A DNA stretch of 64,000 nucleotides from Citrobacter freundii ATCC 8090 = MTCC 1658 = NBRC 12681 (GTDB taxonomy: Bacteria; Pseudomonadota; Gammaproteobacteria; Enterobacterales; Enterobacteriaceae). The notes beneath the pieces were generated by a model, which made no database searches, was not told the origin of the DNA, and saw only the letters and a list, made by a program, of their open reading frames with translations. The stretch spans positions 124,001-188,000 of the forward strand of contig NZ_CP049015.1 in assembly GCF_011064845.1 (NCBI RefSeq), given 5' to 3'. Made by a program: the position numbers and the translations under genes. Positions 50,953-58,908 of this stretch are shown one piece after another (position 1 is the stretch's first letter; each line of letters begins with the position of its first letter).

Positions 50953-51492
50953 TTAGCGCAGCTGTAATTTAGTCAGACAGGTCTGGCTGTCTTCCATGGT
51001 CTTAATGGGATACTCCGCTTTTTTGCCGTTGTAGCTTACTGCGATGGTGCCTGCCATATTGCGCGGTAGCCAAACCCCGACGAAGCCATTTCGACCGCTC
51101 TTCATCTCTTTTTGTAGCACTACGTCACCCTTGTTATCCGTCACTTTGACATTGAATGTCTTCTCCGGCATTTCTCCCTGGCAACCGGAAAGGCTGTGGT
51201 TGAAGCAAGGATGTGTTTGCCATTCATAAGGGGCAAATGACAGATAGAACTTGTCACCGAGCGGCAGGGTATAGATCTGATCGCCTGAAGAGAGCTTCAG
51301 TTCAGTGCTGGTGACGGATGCCGAGTAGGGCAGTGGGCGGCTCTGGGGAGACTGGTCAATGGCCTCGACGATTTGCTCGACGGATTTTCCGCTGAGCCCG
51401 TGTTCCGCCAAAAAAGTGGCTTCAGGGGTTGCGGCGAACGCGCTACCGGTGGTGAGTAAACCTAAAACCAGCAACAATGAGGATTTCGACAT
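50953..51492 (-). CDS. cueP: Periplasmic copper-binding protein CueP
   Basis: A 179-residue exported protein with a signal peptide (about residues 1-20, SLLLVLGLLTTGSAFA). It keeps the three conserved cysteines of Salmonella CueP at the same positions, Cys96, Cys104 (HPCFNHSLSGCQGEM) and Cys172 (SQTCLTK). CueP binds copper in the periplasm, supplies copper to SodC-type superoxide dismutase and protects in the absence of a cus system. The promoter has a MerR-type 19-base spacer with a CueR-like palindrome. E. coli K-12 lacks the gene and carries hokA and IS genes in this interval. Confidence 0.93.
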   Translation of the reverse strand: MSKSSLLLVLGLLTTGSAFAATPEATFLAEHGLSGKSVEQIVEAIDQSPQSRPLPYSASVTSTELKLSSGDQIYTLPLGDKFYLSFAPYEWQTHPCFNHSLSGCQGEMPEKTFNVKVTDNKGDVVLQKEMKSGRNGFVGVWLPRNMAGTIAVSYNGKKAEYPIKTMEDSQTCLTKLQLR

Positions 51493-51534
51493 AGCTTCAA
51501 TTCCTTGTGAACGTTGTGGAATACAGACTGGCTC

Positions 51535-51565
51535 ACTATAAAGCTTGCCCTTAGGGAAAGGTCAA
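51535..51565 (-). promoter_or_regulatory. cueP promoter with CueR-type operator
   Basis: On the minus strand a -35 box TTGACC (51565-51560) and a -10 box TATAGT (51540-51535) are separated by 19 bases, the overlong spacer typical of MerR-family promoters. The spacer holds the CueR-like palindrome ACCTTTCCCTAAGGGCAAGC. The distance to the cueP ATG is about 43 bases. Confidence 0.82.
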
Positions 51566-51627
51566 AGGGGCGACGGGTAAAGTAATGCAAAGACGCGTGT
51601 GGGCGAGGCGTTTTAAGAAGTACAGAT

Positions 51628-51656
51628 AAAAAAAATCCCCGCCGTTTGGCAGGGAT
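51628..51656 (-). terminator. cspA terminator
   Basis: On the cspA strand ATCCCTGCC (51656-51648) pairs with GGCGGGGAT (51643-51635) and is followed by an eight-T run (51635-51628). Confidence 0.88.
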
Positions 51657-51679
51657 TCAGAATCTTGAGCTTTTTAAGC

Positions 51680-51892
51680 TTACAGGCTGGTTACGTTGCC
51701 AGCTGCCGGGCCTTTAGCGCCGCTTTCGATGGTGAAGGAAACTTTCTGACCTTCGTCCAGAGATTTGTAGCCATCGTTCTGGATAGCAGAGAAGTGTACG
51801 AACACGTCTTTAGAGCCATCGTCAGGAGTGATGAAGCCGAAACCTTTGTCAGCGTTGAACCATTTTACGATACCAGTCATTTTACCGGACAT
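51680..51892 (-). CDS. cspA: Cold shock protein CspA
   Basis: A 70-residue single OB-fold RNA chaperone that appears identical to E. coli CspA. RNP1 (KGFGFI) and RNP2 (VFVHF) are present. It is massively induced on cold shock through its structured leader, and melts mRNA secondary structure. The position between glyS/cueP and yiaG identifies cspA rather than another csp paralogue. A long leader, promoter and terminator are all visible. Confidence 0.99.
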
Positions 51893-52052
51893 AGTGTATT
51901 ACCTTTTAAAAAATAAGTGTGCCTTTCGGCGATATGGCGTGCTTTACAGATTTTTTAACAGTAAAGGAAATGCTCACTACGAAGGGTATCAACGATAACT
52001 CTTGAAGGGACTTGCCTTACTAACTGCTGTAATGGTCTGTACGTCAAACCGT
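51893..52052 (-). promoter_or_regulatory. cspA 5' leader (cold box and thermosensor)
   Basis: A 160-base untranslated leader begins with the cold-box sequence ACGGTTTGACGTACAGACC and ends in AAAGGTAATACACT just before the ATG. It closely matches the E. coli cspA leader, which refolds with temperature to expose the ribosome binding site in the cold. Confidence 0.92.
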
Positions 52053-52059
52053 TGAGGGC

Positions 52060-52088
52060 ATTAACTCATTTTACGCATGTGGATGCAA
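52060..52088 (-). promoter_or_regulatory. cspA promoter
   Basis: On the minus strand TTGCAT (52088-52083) and GTTAAT (52065-52060) are separated by 17 bases, placing the start of transcription about 8 bases on, at the cold box. Confidence 0.7.
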
Positions 52089-52171
52089 CTACTATTTTCT
52101 TTTTTGTGGATAACCTTCGTAAGGGAACGGCCCCGTTACAGGACCGTTCTTAAGCAAAATTGAAAAATAGT

Positions 52172-52462
52172 TCAATCCATCAGTTGCTTACTTAATCTTG
52201 GATCTGCCTGGATCAGGCGCATTAACTTCAATTCGGTAGTGGAAGGCTTTACGCGTTTAGACTCCCATTCATGAACCATCGCGACTGTCACGCCCATTAC
52301 TCGGGCAAAATCATCTGTTTTTAAACCCGTCCCTCGTCGTAACTGTTCAAATTCGGTGAAAGGGTTGGTTTTTTGCGGCAGAGTGACCGTCTGCGATACA
52401 TCTTTAAAAACAATCTGCTCCAGACTGCTCAGCAGTTCAAACATAGGATCTTTGTATTCCAT
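52172..52462 (-). CDS. yiaG: HTH-type transcriptional regulator YiaG
   Basis: A 96-residue protein, the E. coli length. Its C-terminal half is a Cro/C1-type helix-turn-helix (LRRGTGLKTDDFARVMGVTVAMVHEWESKRVKPS). It resembles antitoxin-like regulators of the HigA/MqsA type, but no toxin gene is adjacent. The target is unknown. It lies upstream of cspA in the same direction but with a 119-base gap holding the cspA promoter. Confidence 0.93.
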   Translation of the reverse strand: MEYKDPMFELLSSLEQIVFKDVSQTVTLPQKTNPFTEFEQLRRGTGLKTDDFARVMGVTVAMVHEWESKRVKPSTTELKLMRLIQADPRLSKQLMD

Positions 52463-52842
52463 TGAGAACTCCTACAAATCACACAGCGGGATCGTGAATT
52501 TCTTCGAAGCTCATTAAGAGTAGTCGCAAAAAATGAAGTCGGATTCGGGGTTTGAGAGATGGATTCGTTTCAGCAAACGGTGGGCAACAATCTATTGCTG
52601 GCTAACGAACTGATAAAGGTCGGGATCTCCGAACGATCGATTCCGATTGTAAAGATGACTAAAATATGACGCCGAGTAGTAAATGCAGCATTGTTTAGCA
52701 AAACGAACGGTGGTGGGAACGGTTATTTTCCCCCACAAGATTATGCGGAAAGGGTATCTTGCGGGGCTGACCTGGACTATCCTTGTTAACGTCAGGCACG
52801 CGGGTGTCGTTGTGCGCATTTTTGGGTGAAAGGAGTATTAAA
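52463..52842. other. 380-base gap between yiaG and yiaF
   Basis: This divergent intergenic region should hold the yiaG and yiaF promoters. I find no convincing gene: a 75-codon minus-strand frame (52592-52819) overlaps the yiaF leader, lacks a ribosome binding site and has unusual composition. No clear hairpin or operator stood out. Confidence 0.5.
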
Positions 52843-53553
52843 ATGGCGACAGGTAAGTCCTGCTCTCGCTGGTTTGCGCCTGTTTTGGCGCTCTTAATGG
52901 TAGTTGGCCTGAGTGGGTGTTTTGATAAAGAAGGCGATCAACGCAAAGCGTTTATCGATTTTCTGCAGAATACTGCAATGCGTAGCGGAGAGCGTTTACC
53001 AACGCTGACCGCCGATCAGAAAAAACAGTTTGGCCCGTTTGTGTCCGATTACGCGATTCTGTATGGCTATTCGCAGCAGGTTAATCAGGCGATGGACTCC
53101 GGTCTGCGTCCGGTGGTTGATAGCGTAAATGCGATTCGTGTTCCTCAGGATTATGTGACTCAGCGTGAGCCGCTGCGTCAGGCAAATGGTGCGCTAGGTG
53201 TATTAGGGCAACAGTTGCAGAATGCGAAACTACAGGCAGATGCTGCGCATGGCGCGCTGAAGCAGGGCGAAGATCTGAAGCCGGTCTTTGACCAGGTTTA
53301 CAATAAAGTCGTCACTGTACCTGCAGAGGCGTTACAGCCGCTGATCCCTGCAGCGCAAATCTTCACGCAGCAGTTAGTGCAGGTTGGTGATTTTGTGGCG
53401 CAGCAGGATACGCAGGTGAGCTTTGTCGCCAACGGTATCCAGTTCCCAACGTCACAGCAGGCAAGTCAGTACAACACGCTGATTGGCCCGTTGGCTTCTC
53501 AACATCAGGCATTTAACCAGGCCTGGACTGCTGCGGTGAATGCCGCTCAGTAA
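52843..53553 (+). CDS. yiaF: DUF3053 family lipoprotein YiaF
   Basis: A 236-residue lipoprotein, the E. coli length. The start MATGKSCSRWFAPVLA follows AGGAG; twenty further codons upstream are open but unlikely. The lipobox is VVGLSGC with the mature Cys near residue 26, followed by Asp-independent FDKEGDQ. The mature part is helical and Gln-rich. Function unknown. Terminator follows. Confidence 0.92.
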   Translation: MATGKSCSRWFAPVLALLMVVGLSGCFDKEGDQRKAFIDFLQNTAMRSGERLPTLTADQKKQFGPFVSDYAILYGYSQQVNQAMDSGLRPVVDSVNAIRVPQDYVTQREPLRQANGALGVLGQQLQNAKLQADAAHGALKQGEDLKPVFDQVYNKVVTVPAEALQPLIPAAQIFTQQLVQVGDFVAQQDTQVSFVANGIQFPTSQQASQYNTLIGPLASQHQAFNQAWTAAVNAAQ

Positions 53554-53576
53554 TTAAGCCGCTGTAAGATATGGAG

Positions 53577-53613
53577 GGCCGGGTGAGCGTAAGCGCTACC
53601 CGGCCTTTTGTTT
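53577..53613 (+). terminator. Terminator after yiaF
   Basis: GGCCGGGT (53577-53584) pairs with ACCCGGCC (53598-53605), with a further GAGCG/CGCT-like inner pairing, followed by TTTTGTTT. It reaches the end of the convergent ghrB gene. Confidence 0.8.
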
Positions 53614-54586
53614 ATCGCGCGACCTGCGGGTTTACGCAGTTCTTCTCAACGCGTCCTTGCAGCGAATCGATTAAGTTATCCACCGCACAGGCCGCCATGT
53701 TATAGCGCGTTTCGTGCGTGGCTGAACCAATGTGCGGCACAGCAACCACGTTTGGCAGCGACAGCAGCGGTGAGTCTGCCGGTAATGGCTCCTGCTCAAA
53801 CACATCCAGACCAGCGGCATGAATTTCGCCGTTTTGCAGGGCGGCAATCAGTGCTTTTTCATCGACCACCGGCCCACGTCCGGCGTTAATGAAAATGGCG
53901 GAAGACTTCATTTTGGCAAACTGTTCGGTGCTGAACAGATGATGCGTTTCGTCGGTTAACGGCAGGATCAGGCAGACAAAATCGGATTCTTGTAACAGCG
54001 TATCAAGATCGCAGTAGCGCGCATTGAAGCGTTCTTCTGCTTCCTGATGATGACGGCGCGCATTATAGAGAATCGGCATGCTAAAGCCGAAATGCGCACG
54101 TTGTGCCAGCGCCAAGCCAATACGGCCCATGCCGACAATCCCCAGCGTTTTGTGGTGCACATCCGTACCGAACCAGTCCGGGCCGATACTTTTGGTCCAT
54201 TCACCGACCTTCACCCGTTCAGCCACTTCTACCACGCGGCGAGCGGTGCTTAACACCAGCGCCATCACCGTATCGGCGACGGTTTCTGTCAGTACGGTTG
54301 GCGTGTGCATCAACAGTACCTTACGCGCGTTAAGGGCATCGACGTCGAAGTTGTCATAGCCGACGGAAATCGTGGAGGTCGCACGCAGTTTCGGCATTTT
54401 CTCCAGTAGAGCGGTATTGACGGCTTCACTGGAGCCCAGTAGACCTTCCGCATTGGCAAACGCTTCGGCGTGCTGTGCGACCGTTTCCGGGCGCAGGTTA
54501 GGCACACGAGTCACAGTAAAATGCTCTTCCAGGCGATGCAGTAAATCGTCAGGTAACGCTTTATAGAGAATAATGGACGGCTTCAT
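53612..54586 (-). CDS. ghrB: 2-ketogluconate (6-phosphate) / glyoxylate-hydroxypyruvate reductase GhrB (KguD role)
   Basis: A 324-residue D-2-hydroxyacid dehydrogenase, the E. coli GhrB (YiaE) length. The NAD(P) site is [16 protein letters not shown], and the catalytic Arg, Glu and His lie in [23 protein letters not shown] and [12 protein letters not shown]. coli GhrB reduces glyoxylate, hydroxypyruvate and 2-ketogluconate. Here it is the last gene after kguEKT (22-base gap to kguT), matching Pseudomonas kguD, whose product reduces 2-keto-6-phosphogluconate to 6-phosphogluconate. I infer that role from the context. Confidence 0.93.
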   Translation of the reverse strand: MKPSIILYKALPDDLLHRLEEHFTVTRVPNLRPETVAQHAEAFANAEGLLGSSEAVNTALLEKMPKLRATSTISVGYDNFDVDALNARKVLLMHTPTVLTETVADTVMALVLSTARRVVEVAERVKVGEWTKSIGPDWFGTDVHHKTLGIVGMGRIGLALAQRAHFGFSMPILYNARRHHQEAEERFNARYCDLDTLLQESDFVCLILPLTDETHHLFSTEQFAKMKSSAIFINAGRGPVVDEKALIAALQNGEIHAAGLDVFEQEPLPADSPLLSLPNVVAVPHIGSATHETRYNMAACAVDNLIDSLQGRVEKNCVNPQVAR

Positions 54587-54608
54587 GCGAATCTCCGTAA
54601 GTTAAAAT

Positions 54609-55889
54609 TTAAGCGTGGCGTGCGCCAATAGGTAGCTGTTGATTATTAGCAGGCTTAACAATGAGAGTTAGCCATACTGAGACAAAAAGCGCTACCCCCA
54701 TAAAAATGTACGAGGCGGACGGGCTGCCGGTAGCGCCATTGAGGTAGCCGACAAACCATGAACCAAAGAATGAGCCTAGTGCGCCCATACTGTTAATCAG
54801 CGCCATTGCCCCCCCGGCAACGTTACGCGGCAGCATTTCCGGAATGATGGCAAAGAAAGGACCATAAGGGGCATACATTGCCGCACCCGCAATAACCAAC
54901 AGCGTGTAAGAAATCCAGAAGTGGTCTGCGCCCACGGCCCAGGAGCCGATAAAAGCGAAAGCAGCTATCAGTAACAGTGGCCAGACAAACAGCTTACGAT
55001 TTTGCAGTTTATCGGAGGCCCAGGAAACGAGGATCATCGCCGCAGTCGCCGCCAGATAAGGTACGGATGACAGCCAGCCAACCTCAACCATCCCCAGATT
55101 TGCACCGCCGTTGCGGATAATCGACGGCAGCCACAGGACAAAACCATAGACGCCAATACTCCAGGTGAAATACTGCATACACAGCAGGATGACGTTACGT
55201 GAGCGGAAAGCCTCGCTATAGTTCCGTACGGCTTTGATTCCTTGCTGCTCTTTTTCCAGTTGTGCCTGAAGGGCGGCTTTTTCAGATTCTGACAGCCAAC
55301 CGACCTGAGACGGTTTGTCTTTTACCAGCACCCACCAGCAGAACGCCCAGATGATGGCCGGGAAGCCCTCGATGATGAACATTTCCCGCCAGCCCAGCGC
55401 CTGGATCAGATACCCGGAAACCACGGACATCCACAGGACGGTAACCGGGTTACCGAGGATCAGGAAAGTGTTTGCACGCGAACGCTCGGACTTCGTAAAC
55501 CAGTTACTGATATAAATCAGCATTGCGGGCATGACCGCGGCTTCAACGACGCCAAGAATAAAGCGGATGGCGGCAAGCATTGGAATATTGCTGACCATGC
55601 CGGTTAACGACGCACAGGCACCCCAGAGGATCAGACAGACAAAAATCAGTTTTCGTACGCTGCGACGCTCGGCGTAAATCGCGCCTGGGATCTGGAAGAA
55701 GAAATAGCCGAGGAAAAACAGCGCGCCCAGCAGGGAAGAGATCCCTTTAGTAATGCCGAGATCCTCGTTGATACCGGCGGCGGAGGCGAAGCTGAAGTTC
55801 GCGCGGTCGAGATACGCCAGGCTGTACGTGATAAACACGATTGGCATGATGTACCACCAGCGTTTTGCTGCATTTGTTGAGCTATTCAT
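54609..55889 (-). CDS. kguT: 2-ketogluconate transporter KguT-like (MFS)
   Basis: A 426-residue major facilitator of the ACS family with twelve hydrophobic segments. Features: ITYSLAYLDRANFSFASAAG in segment 1, LGALFFLGYFFFQIPGAIYAERRSVRKLI, and GVVEAAVMPAMLIYISNWFTKSERSRANTFL. Such carriers import hexuronates and aldonates. Placement between the PfkB kinase and GhrB points to 2-ketogluconate, as in Pseudomonas kguT. Specificity is inferred from the cluster. Confidence 0.85.
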   Translation of the reverse strand: MNSSTNAAKRWWYIMPIVFITYSLAYLDRANFSFASAAGINEDLGITKGISSLLGALFFLGYFFFQIPGAIYAERRSVRKLIFVCLILWGACASLTGMVSNIPMLAAIRFILGVVEAAVMPAMLIYISNWFTKSERSRANTFLILGNPVTVLWMSVVSGYLIQALGWREMFIIEGFPAIIWAFCWWVLVKDKPSQVGWLSESEKAALQAQLEKEQQGIKAVRNYSEAFRSRNVILLCMQYFTWSIGVYGFVLWLPSIIRNGGANLGMVEVGWLSSVPYLAATAAMILVSWASDKLQNRKLFVWPLLLIAAFAFIGSWAVGADHFWISYTLLVIAGAAMYAPYGPFFAIIPEMLPRNVAGGAMALINSMGALGSFFGSWFVGYLNGATGSPSASYIFMGVALFVSVWLTLIVKPANNQQLPIGARHA

Positions 55890-55959
55890 AGACTGCCCTC
55901 TGATTATGCTGTTACGCCGCCTCTGAATGTAGGGTACAGAGACAGAGTTGGCCGGGAAT

Positions 55960-56898
55960 TTATTCCCCTAATTGTTCACGTGTGGGTAATCCTTCGCTGT
56001 CGCCCTGAACCTGAATGGCCAGAGCGCCAATTTTATTGCCGCGGGTCACCGCCTGATGCAGCGAGCGACCTTCCAGCAGGGCGCTGATAACGCCGACCGC
56101 AAAGCCATCGCCTGCGCCGACGGTGTCGACCACGTTGTCGACTTTTACCGGTGCGACGCAGCCCTGCTCGCCGTTGGCGGCTTTATACCAGGCGCCATCG
56201 GCCCCTGTTTTGATGATCACGGCCTTCACCCCGTGGCGCAGATAAAAGTCGGCGATGGCTTCAGGCGTCTGCTGACCGGTTAAAATCATGCCCTCTTTTA
56301 ATCCAGGCAAAACCCAGTCGGCCTGGAATGCCAAACGGTTCAGTTTTTCCACCATCTCGGCTTCGCTTTTCCACAGCACAGGGCGTAAATTCGGGTCGAA
56401 CGAGATGGTCTTCCCTTGTGCTTTCAGTGTGCGGGCGGTATGGGCTAACAGTTCATAAGAGCTGGCAGAAAGTGCCGCCGCTACGCCGCTCAGGTGCAGG
56501 TGGCGCGCGCTGGCGAAGTAGGCTTCGTGATAATCCTCAATGCTGAGGTGGCTGGCAGCGGAACCTTTGCGGAAGTATTCCACAATGGGATCGGTTCCAT
56601 TTTCGACCTTAGATTTAAGCTGAAAGCCGGTAGCGTAACGCTCGTCCTGGGTGACTCCCTGCGCATCAATCCCTTCTTTTTCCAGCGACTTAACGATAAA
56701 ACGGCCAAAACTGTCGTTGCCTACACGGCTTACCCAACCGACCTTCAGGCCCAGCCGGGCAAGACCGGTCGCCACATTGAGTTCAGCGCCAGCAACGCGC
56801 TTGATAAACTGCTCCACATCCGCCAGTTCGCCGGTTTGCGTGGCGACAAACATCGCCATCGCTTCACCAATCGTTACCACATCCAGTGACTTTTTCAT
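55960..56898 (-). CDS. kguK: 2-ketogluconate kinase KguK-like (PfkB family)
   Basis: A 312-residue PfkB/ribokinase-family sugar kinase. The N-terminal GEAMAMFVATQTGEL and GAELNVATGLARLGLKVGWVSRVGND, and the C-terminal DTVGAGDGFAVGVISALLEG with the catalytic Asp and anion hole, are all present. It resembles 2-keto-3-deoxygluconate kinases; the neighbours kguE, kguT and ghrB make 2-ketogluconate the better substrate. It starts four bases after the kguE stop with AGGAG. Confidence 0.85.
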   Translation of the reverse strand: MKKSLDVVTIGEAMAMFVATQTGELADVEQFIKRVAGAELNVATGLARLGLKVGWVSRVGNDSFGRFIVKSLEKEGIDAQGVTQDERYATGFQLKSKVENGTDPIVEYFRKGSAASHLSIEDYHEAYFASARHLHLSGVAAALSASSYELLAHTARTLKAQGKTISFDPNLRPVLWKSEAEMVEKLNRLAFQADWVLPGLKEGMILTGQQTPEAIADFYLRHGVKAVIIKTGADGAWYKAANGEQGCVAPVKVDNVVDTVGAGDGFAVGVISALLEGRSLHQAVTRGNKIGALAIQVQGDSEGLPTREQLGE

Positions 56899-56901
56899 GC
56901 G

Positions 56902-57651
56902 TTACTCCTCGCGTAACAACTCGACGTAACGGCGGGTAACCGCCGCCAAATCCTGCCCTTCCAGGGGAAACTCAATGCCGCGTGGAACATCGCCCGGCAG
57001 CGTTTTCAACAGCGTCAGCCAGCGCGGATCGGCTGCATCAGGCGGTACGGCACGGTAGCTGTCGCGATGTGCAACGGCGGCTTTGACATGGATATACCCA
57101 ACGGTTGACGCCAGTTTCTGCGCCGCCTGTTCCGGGGAGTCGCCCACCCACAGCCAGTTGCCCATATCGAAGGTCAGAGATATCGGCAGATTTTGCGTCT
57201 GGCAGGCTTCGTTAAAGCGCTGCATCGGCTTCAGGCGTCCGCAGGCGGTCTGATCGTTTTCGACAACCAGTTCCATTCCGCTGTTGTCCAGCCATTCACG
57301 TAACACGTTGAACTGTTCTGTATGGGAGAAATGGCCGAGGGAGACTTTTAGCCATAGCGCCTGCAGGGCCTGTGCTTCTTCAAGTAGCGCAGGAAGTCGG
57401 GGATTGAGGCTACCGTCCTCAAGGAACAACGGCTCAGGCGCTGAGTAACAGGCCAGCAGGCCGAAGATTTCGATAGCAGATGCCACCGTAGACAGCGTGT
57501 GCAGCTCGGCGTCGGTCAGCAATTCGCGGCGGATTTCGACGCCGTCAGCACCGGCTTCAGCGATAATGGGCAGCATTGCCGTTTGCCCGCCAGCGGCCCG
57601 TACCTGGTCGTGGCCGTAAGCGGCGGTGACCACCATAATTTTTCTTTTCAT
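56902..57651 (-). CDS. kguE: TIM-barrel epimerase-like protein KguE
   Basis: A 249-residue protein of the sugar phosphate isomerase/epimerase (AP endonuclease 2-like) TIM-barrel family. Metal-site candidates are ADGVEIRRELL, ELVVENDQTAC, LTFDMGNWLWVG, YIHVKAAVAH and RGIEFPLEGQDL. Pseudomonas kguE is the first gene of the kgu operon; its exact step is not clear. Here it is also the first gene after the promoter with the PtxS-like palindrome. Confidence 0.82.
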   Translation of the reverse strand: MKRKIMVVTAAYGHDQVRAAGGQTAMLPIIAEAGADGVEIRRELLTDAELHTLSTVASAIEIFGLLACYSAPEPLFLEDGSLNPRLPALLEEAQALQALWLKVSLGHFSHTEQFNVLREWLDNSGMELVVENDQTACGRLKPMQRFNEACQTQNLPISLTFDMGNWLWVGDSPEQAAQKLASTVGYIHVKAAVAHRDSYRAVPPDAADPRWLTLLKTLPGDVPRGIEFPLEGQDLAAVTRRYVELLREE

Positions 57652-57663
57652 GGAAACTCCAGA

Positions 57664-57687
57664 CTAGCGTTCTTGCTATAACGCTAG
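57664..57687 (-). promoter_or_regulatory. Inverted repeat overlapping the kgu -10 region
   Basis: CTAGCGTT (57664-57671) and AACGCTAG (57680-57687) are perfect inverted copies around an 8-base centre containing the likely -10 box. It could be a second operator or, if transcribed, part of a 5' hairpin. Confidence 0.5.
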
Positions 57688-57703
57688 ATGGAACCGGTTC
57701 CAA
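57675..57703 (-). promoter_or_regulatory. kguEKT-ghrB promoter with PtxS-like operator
   Basis: TGGAACCGGTTCCA (57689-57702) is a perfect 14-base palindrome that differs from the Pseudomonas PtxS operator TGAAACCGGTTTCA at two symmetrical positions. On the minus strand TTGGAA (57703-57698) and TATAGC (57680-57675) are separated by 17 bases, so the palindrome covers the -35 box and spacer, suiting repression. Confidence 0.75.
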
Positions 57704-57750
57704 AGAAAAGCTTATGATGTTGAATTTATGATCACCATCACGAAGGAAAT

Positions 57751-58767
57751 TTAACGGGCGGTAGAGCCGCGAACGATCAGTTCGCCGGAGAAGACCTGTT
57801 CCTGAATGGCAGCAGAGCCGCCATCGATCCGGCGTACAACCTGCTCAACGGCGGTGTAGCCAATCTGCCAGGTAGGTTGTTTCAACGTGGTAATACCAAC
57901 GCCCGCCAGTTCGGCCCATTCCAGTTCGTCAAAACCGAGCAGGCCGATATCGCTGCCCCAGTTAAGGCCAATGCGTTTCAGGGCGCGGGCAACCTGTAGT
58001 GTGAGAGCGCCATTAGCTGAGATAACAGCTTTGCGCATTCCCCGGTGCTGCTGGTGGAACTGGCGCAGGGTTTCGTCCAGCTGCGTATTGTCCGTGAGCG
58101 GGACTTCGGCATTTTGCGCGATAACGCCGGGGTACTGTGCGAGGGTGGCGCGAAAAGCGCTCAGGCGTTCGCGGCGGGTATTCACCATGCCGAGTGGTTC
58201 GCTGAGGAACAGGATGGCTTCAAAACCTTGTTCGACCAGATGTTCCGTGGCAACCGTTGCCGCCTGGGTGTTATCCAGCCCGACCATATCACAGGCGAAA
58301 TCGGGGATTTTACGGTCAATCAGCACCATCGGCAGCGCAGACTGCTGCAGGCGGTTCAGCCCCTCTTCGCGCATCCCGACGGCGTTGACCACAATCCCTT
58401 CGACCTGGTAGCTGCGCAGCAGGTCAAGATAATGCAGTTCCTGATCCACTTCGTTGTTGGTGTTACACACCAGCGGGGTAAAGCCTTTATCGCGGCAGGC
58501 GGCTTCAATGCCGCTTAACACGTTGACGGAGTAGGGATTGGTAATATCGGCGATGATCAGGCCAATCAGGCGGGTACGACCGTGTTTCAGTCCTCTTGCC
58601 ATCAGGCTGGGACGGTAGTCGAGATCGGCAATGGCTTGTTCAATGCGGGCCAGTAGCGCGTCGGAAAGCAGGTGCTTTTCACCGTTGAGATAGCGTGAAA
58701 TGCTGGTCTTGCCGGTTTTTGCGGCTTTCGCCACATCGCTGATGGTTGCCCGTGTTGATTTGCTCAT
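57751..58767 (-). CDS. LacI-family regulator, PtxS-like
   Basis: A 338-residue LacI-type repressor. The helix-turn-helix is ATISDVAKAAKTGKTSISRYLNG (about residues 7-29) with hinge helix YRPSLMARGL, followed by the periplasmic-binding-like sensor domain. The start MSKSTRATISD at 58765-58767 is used; a longer frame to 58905 covers a REP. It lies upstream of kguE in the same direction, with the palindrome in the 99-base gap, as ptxS precedes kgu genes in Pseudomonas. 2-Ketogluconate is the likely inducer. Confidence 0.85.
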   Translation of the reverse strand: MSKSTRATISDVAKAAKTGKTSISRYLNGEKHLLSDALLARIEQAIADLDYRPSLMARGLKHGRTRLIGLIIADITNPYSVNVLSGIEAACRDKGFTPLVCNTNNEVDQELHYLDLLRSYQVEGIVVNAVGMREEGLNRLQQSALPMVLIDRKIPDFACDMVGLDNTQAATVATEHLVEQGFEAILFLSEPLGMVNTRRERLSAFRATLAQYPGVIAQNAEVPLTDNTQLDETLRQFHQQHRGMRKAVISANGALTLQVARALKRIGLNWGSDIGLLGFDELEWAELAGVGITTLKQPTWQIGYTAVEQVVRRIDGGSAAIQEQVFSGELIVRGSTAR

Positions 58768-58830
58768 CGCTGATTTCCCTGAATTTCGTGTGAATACCTT
58801 AGCGGGAAAATCTGACGAAGCAAGTAATTT

Positions 58831-58901
58831 GCCCGGTGGCGCTGCGCTTACCGGGCCTACTTGTCGAACGTAGGCCGGGTAAGGCGAAGCCGCCACCCGG
58901 C
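58831..58901. repeat. REP pair between yiaD and the LacI-type regulator
   Basis: GCCCGGTGGCGCTGCGCTTA... (58831-58860) and GTAGGCCGGGTAAGGCGAAG...CCACCCGGC (58870-58901) form a REP pair after the yiaD stop. Confidence 0.85.
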
Positions 58902-58908
58902 TCAACGA

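Noticed and set aside
52592..52819. A 75-codon minus-strand frame between yiaG and yiaF
   Set aside because: No ribosome binding site, overlaps the yiaF leader, and no recognisable sequence features.
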